A stretch of 64,000 nt of DNA from the NCBI RefSeq assembly GCF_900963305.1, contig NC_042514.1, positions 2,769,501-2,833,500 on the forward strand, given 5' to 3'. How positions within the stretch are numbered: position 1 is the stretch's first letter; each line of letters starts with the position of its first letter. This DNA is from Echeneis naucrates. Lineage: Eukaryota > Chordata > Actinopteri > Carangiformes > Echeneidae. Below are positions 60,991-64,000 of the stretch, piece by piece. The position numbers were made by a program, and so were the translations under genes. The notes beneath the pieces were generated by a model. It did no database searches. It was not told the DNA's origin and saw nothing but the letters and a program-made list of their open reading frames with translations.

Positions 60991-62493
60991 ATGGAGCCAA
61001 ACCAGACAACCACCATGCAGGTCACCGACGAGATCCACGGCCAAAACACGGTGTACGGGGAGCTACAACAAGAAATTTTAAACCTCAACGTCCTGCTGGA
61101 AAAGGAGAGAGCCAACTACATGAACGAACAAAACTGGAGGCTCCAACTAACCCAAGAGCTGGACCAGACCAGACAGCAGCTGGCCAAGCAGAAATCCCTC
61201 AAGGAAATGTATATCAACAAGGAAAAAGAGACTCGGCGAGAGCTGGAGAGCCTCCAAAAATACTATGATCCAGAAACCCTGAGCACCGCAAAGGTCGCCA
61301 GCCAGGTTCACAACAACATCAAGAGAAAGAAGAAGAAACTCCTCCAAAAAGACTATGAGGAGCTGCAGGTGGCACATTTTGTCAGCCAGGAAAAGTTCAC
61401 GGCTGAGCTCCAGGTAGAGAGACAGAAGAACAAAGTTCTGCAAGAAGAGCTGGACAGACTGAGAGGTTTGAACCATGAGGCCACCCAAAGATACGAAGCT
61501 GATGTCCTCACTGTCAGACAGGAGGCTGACAAACTGCAGCGGGATCTCCAGGAGGAAAAACAAGCTCATGCTGACCAAGTCAAGGAGAACCTGGCCCTGG
61601 AGCAAAAGATGAAGGCTGAGCAGGACGCCCTCCATCAGAAGATAGCAGAGATCAGCCTCTTGCAGCAAAACACTGCTGAAGAGAAGATGCTCCTGCAAAA
61701 AGAGGTGGAGGAACTAAAACTTCAGCTGAACGCTCAGCAAAAGATGAAGGCTGAGCAGGACGCCCTCCATCAGAAGATAGCAGAGATCAGCCTCTTGCAG
61801 CAAAACACTGCTGAGGAGGAGATGCTCCTGCAAAAAGAGGTGGAGGAACTAAAACTTCAGCTGAACGCTCAGCAAAAGATGAAGGCTGAGCAGGACGCCC
61901 TCCATCAGAAGATAGCAGAGATCAGCCTCTTGCAGCAAAACACTGCTGAGGAGGAGATGCTCCTGCAAAAAGAGGTGGAGGAACTAAAACTTCAGCTGAA
62001 CGCTCAGCAAAAGATGAAGGCTGAGCAGGACGCCCTCCAACAGAAGATAGCAGAGATCAGCCTCTTGCAGCAAAACACTGCTGAAGAGAAGATGCTCCTG
62101 CAAAAAGAGGTGGAGGAACTAAAACTTCAGCTGAACGCTCAGCTCTCTCTAAACCTGCAGCTCTCCACAGAGCTCGAGGCTGAAAGAGACAACAAGCAGG
62201 CTCCCCAAGACAACATTGTCTCACATCAGAGCGATGAGGACCAAGAGCAGCCTGAGGATGAGCCTGCAGAGACCAACAACAACCAGAATGAACTAGACAA
62301 GCAGGAGGAGCCCCTCCCTAGTGCTCCCTCTGATCCCAAACCAGAGCCCACCGATGCTGAGGTGTCAGAGGAGATCCTGCCCACCAGAACAAAGAAAAAG
62401 TCCAACTGGAAAAGAATACGCCACTTTCTGGGGCTCAGGAAACCACAAAGCTGGAAAACACCCAAGGAGCCCACATCCACCGATGGCTTCTGA
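60991..62493 (+). CDS. Single-exon coiled-coil protein with four 45-residue repeats, copy 1
   Basis: A 500-residue intronless protein of unknown function. Residues 20-200 are a continuous heptad-rich coiled coil (ILNLNVLLEKE, WRLQLTQELDQTRQQLAKQK, LQEELDRLRGL) with a basic KRKKKK patch near 112-116. Residues 205-384 are four tandem 45-residue units starting QKMKAEQDAL and ending LKLQLNAQ. A linker of Asp/Glu/Pro-rich sequence (about 410-465) precedes a basic tail with KKKSNWKRIRHFLGLRKP. No signal peptide, membrane segment or enzyme domain is seen. AATAAA at 62611-62616 follows the TGA stop by about 120 bp. I recognise no named family; it looks like a fish-specific coiled-coil gene. The start codon is the first in-frame ATG and is conserved in copy 2. 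It lies on the strand opposite vtgC, beginning about 860 bp from exon 4. Confidence 0.85.
   Translation: MEPNQTTTMQVTDEIHGQNTVYGELQQEILNLNVLLEKERANYMNEQNWRLQLTQELDQTRQQLAKQKSLKEMYINKEKETRRELESLQKYYDPETLSTAKVASQVHNNIKRKKKKLLQKDYEELQVAHFVSQEKFTAELQVERQKNKVLQEELDRLRGLNHEATQRYEADVLTVRQEADKLQRDLQEEKQAHADQVKENLALEQKMKAEQDALHQKIAEISLLQQNTAEEKMLLQKEVEELKLQLNAQQKMKAEQDALHQKIAEISLLQQNTAEEEMLLQKEVEELKLQLNAQQKMKAEQDALHQKIAEISLLQQNTAEEEMLLQKEVEELKLQLNAQQKMKAEQDALQQKIAEISLLQQNTAEEKMLLQKEVEELKLQLNAQLSLNLQLSTELEAERDNKQAPQDNIVSHQSDEDQEQPEDEPAETNNNQNELDKQEEPLPSAPSDPKPEPTDAEVSEEILPTRTKKKSNWKRIRHFLGLRKPQSWKTPKEPTSTDGF
61603..62142 (+). repeat. Four tandem 135-bp repeats inside the coiled-coil gene
   Basis: Units start at 61603, 61738, 61873 and 62008, each exactly 135 bp (45 codons), nearly identical at the DNA level. 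Units 1 and 4 read EEKML, and units 2 and 3 read EEEML; unit 4 has LQQK where the others have LHQK. A minisatellite-like expansion within a coding region, kept in frame. Forty-five is not a multiple of seven, so each repeat shifts the coiled-coil register. Confidence 0.97.
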
Positions 62494-62991
62494 ATGACTT
62501 TCTCTACTTTACACTCTCTGTCAGACTGACTTTCTTTCTTTCTTTCGTTCTCTCTCTCTCTCTTTCTCTTGCCTTTTTTATTTCTTTCTCACTCTCTCTT
62601 ACAATATTTCAATAAACATACAATCATCTTCATATTTTCTGTATTTAGTAGCTTGTCATTTACAGAAAAATGTTTTAATCACCCTGGTCTCTCTTAAAAT
62701 AAGGCCAGATATGGAAACATCATTCAAATATGATGTTGTTGTGTGTCCACTAAAAGAAAAGGTTTTGTTTGCTTGTGAGACATTTTACTTATAAAGTAAT
62801 AACAGTCTGTTTAACGTGCTTATTGCATATAGCATTACACAATAATATACAAAATTAAAATAAATGCTACGTAAAAAAAAACAAAAAAAAAAACAAAACA
62901 AAACATGCAAAAGGAATCAATAACATGTTGTTTATGCTGCGCTGCTGAAGTAGATTAGCTTTAAAATCTTCCTCTTACCTGCAGGATGAAC
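62494..62991 (+). other. 3' flank of coiled-coil gene copy 1
   Basis: The stretch contains the 3' UTR with a CT/CTTT tract (62520-62572), the polyadenylation signal AATAAA at 62611, an A-rich stretch (62870-62905) and, at its right end, a minus-strand splice donor that may belong to vtgC exon 3. Confidence 0.7.
62979..62991 (-). CDS. vtgC: Candidate 3' end of vtgC exon 3, captured in the duplication unit
   Basis: The minus strand reads GTTCATCCTGCAG then GTAAGAGG, a strong donor. Its codons FILQ end in phase 0 and would join the vtgC exon at 60132 to give FILQ-LSDLAFEEFNG. This lines up without gaps with the TYMLK-LVDPQIFEYSG segment of other vitellogenins at the same exon junction. If right, the rest of exon 3 and exons 2 and 1 lie past the last copy of the array, outside the window. 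The match rests on four residues plus phase and donor quality. Confidence 0.45.
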
Positions 62992-64000
62992 GTCACAATA
63001 CCGGGTCTGATTCCAGCTCAACTATGGATCTAATAATCTGGGGATTTTAATCAAGGAATGATTTCACTGAGACCAATTTGTGTTTTTTAACTTATATTTA
63101 ATAATAATAGGCTTTAAAACTGGCTTTGAAATTTGAGGGGAAATTCTTTTCTAAAGACGCAGAAAAAAAGGAGTAGAAGAAGAAATGGAACATTCCACCA
63201 CAGTGCCTTTCATCTGTGACATCATCAGTGACCTCACTGTAGGAGGTTAATACCCCGGCACATTCACACACACTCACAGAATTCTCTTTAGAGAGCAAGG
63301 TAAACTTTGGACAACAAGTCTACAGCCACTTCCACAAGCTCAGCAAACGACAAGTCAGAGTGAAATGGAGCCAAACCAGACAACCACCATGCAGGTCACC
63401 GACGAGATCCACGGCCAAAACACGGTGTACGGGGAGCTTCAACAAGAAATTTTAAGCCTCAACGTCCTGCTGGAAAAGGAGAGAGCCAACTACATGAACG
63501 AACAAAACTGGAGGCTCCAACTAACCCAAGAGCTGGACCAGACCAGACAGCAGCTGGCCAAGCAGAAATCCCTCAAGGAAATGTATATCAACAAGGAAAA
63601 AGAGACTCGGCGAGAGCTGGAGAGCCTCCAAAAATACTATGATCCAGAAACCCTGAGCACCGCAAAGGTGGCCAGCCAGGTTCACAACAACATCAAGAGA
63701 AAGAAGAAGAAACTCCTCCAAAAAGACTATGAGGAGCTGCAGGTGGCACATTTTGTCAGCCAGGAAAAGTTCACGGCTGAGCTCCAGGTAGAGAGACAGA
63801 AGAACAAAGTTCTGCAAGAAGAGCTGGACAGACTGAGAGGTTTGAACCATGAGGCCACCCAAAGATACGAAGCTGATGTCCTCACTGTCAGACAGGAGGC
63901 TGACAAACTGCAGCGGGATCTCCAGGAGGAAAAACAAGCTCATGCTGACCAAGTCAAGGAGAACCTGGCCCTGGAGCAAAAGATGAAGGCTGAGCAGGAC
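62992..64000 (+). repeat. Tandem duplication unit 2, cut by the window end
   Basis: This is the start of the second 2374-bp unit, 1009 bp visible, aligned without gaps to 60618-61626. Further copies to the right are possible. Confidence 0.95.
63365..64000 (+). CDS. Coiled-coil protein, copy 2 (partial, runs off the window)
   Basis: The first 212 codons are open and identical in layout to copy 1, starting at the matching ATG and reaching the first residues of the 45-residue repeat block. Only one residue differs in this part (Asn31 to Ser); two further coding differences are silent. The 373-bp 5' flank is carried along with two substitutions, so this copy probably has the same promoter and expression as copy 1. 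Confidence 0.85.
   Translation, partial: MEPNQTTTMQVTDEIHGQNTVYGELQQEILSLNVLLEKERANYMNEQNWRLQLTQELDQTRQQLAKQKSLKEMYINKEKETRRELESLQKYYDPETLSTAKVASQVHNNIKRKKKKLLQKDYEELQVAHFVSQEKFTAELQVERQKNKVLQEELDRLRGLNHEATQRYEADVLTVRQEADKLQRDLQEEKQAHADQVKENLALEQKMKAEQD

Larger units (their letters stand above)
60618..62991 (+). repeat. Tandem duplication unit 1 (2374 bp)
   Basis: Bases 60618-61626 reappear at 62992-64000, offset exactly 2374, with no indel and five substitutions in 1009 bp (about 99.5% identity). The unit holds 373 bp of 5' flank, the whole coiled-coil coding region, its polyadenylation signal and about 375 bp of 3' flank. Sequences left of 60618 and left of 62992 are unrelated, so the left breakpoint is precise. 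The high identity points to very recent duplication or ongoing gene conversion. Confidence 0.95.

Noticed and set aside
61147-61698. 183-residue minus-strand frame over the coiled-coil gene, repeated at 63521-63979
   Set aside because: It is the antisense shadow of Leu/Gln/Glu-rich coding sequence; the plus frame has the full-length open reading and stop.
1-64000. Retroviral, LTR or Polinton-type elements and CRISPR arrays
   Set aside because: No long terminal repeats, polymerase, capsid or integrase-like frames, and no regularly spaced direct repeats of CRISPR type were seen.

Overview
The window is nuclear DNA of a teleost fish, most likely an acanthomorph (percomorph). The evidence is a vitellogenin gene of the phosvitin-less C type, an IgLON gene with teleost-like sequence, Tc1 and hAT transposon fossils, dense (CA)n and (GA)n microsatellites, and a tRNA-Val/tRNA-Asp array with vertebrate-type tRNA sequences. 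No bacterial or viral gene set is present. Most open frames in the window are chance frames in non-coding DNA.

Layout. Positions 1-10179 are non-coding and are read as the first intron of negr1 (neuronal growth regulator 1, an IgLON cell-adhesion gene). Its first coding exon lies on the minus strand at 10180-10349. About 750 bp of GA, GT and G-rich promoter and 5' UTR sequence lies to its right. From 11.2 to 13.6 kb there is an old tandem repeat with a period of about 140-170 bp, split by an internally deleted Tc1 element and by a hAT-like remnant. From 13.6 to 43 kb I find no recognisable protein gene. That stretch holds a broken Tc1 transposase (23.0-23.5 kb), a short interstitial telomere repeat and an ETS/YY1/CRE/E2F-rich promoter-like block (26.66-26.94 kb) with no gene I can assign to it. 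A minus-strand cluster of six tRNA genes (Val-AAC x2, Val-CAC x2, Asp-GTC x2) plus one tRNA-Asp pseudogene lies at 43.0-44.2 kb. From 44.2 to 50.3 kb there is one candidate terminal coding exon of unknown identity and otherwise nothing I can name.

From 50.3 to 60.1 kb the minus strand carries 24 in-phase coding exons of vitellogenin C (vtgC), 3615 nt, ending at a stop codon. Every splice site fits, and only the signal peptide and the first ~70 residues are missing. Immediately beyond, on the plus strand, is a single-exon gene for a 500-residue coiled-coil protein with four identical-length 45-residue repeats. Its 2374-bp unit is tandemly duplicated, and the second copy runs off the end of the window. 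The right end of the first unit carries a splice donor in the right phase, preceded by codons for FILQ. This is what the end of the missing vtgC exon 3 should look like. It suggests that the coiled-coil array is nested, in opposite orientation, inside vtgC intron 3.

Functionally the loci are unrelated: neuronal adhesion (negr1), tRNA supply, oestrogen-driven yolk production (vtgC), and an unknown, recently amplified coiled-coil protein. A possible regulatory link is a perfect oestrogen-response-element palindrome, present twice in the tRNA spacers about 6-7 kb downstream of vtgC.
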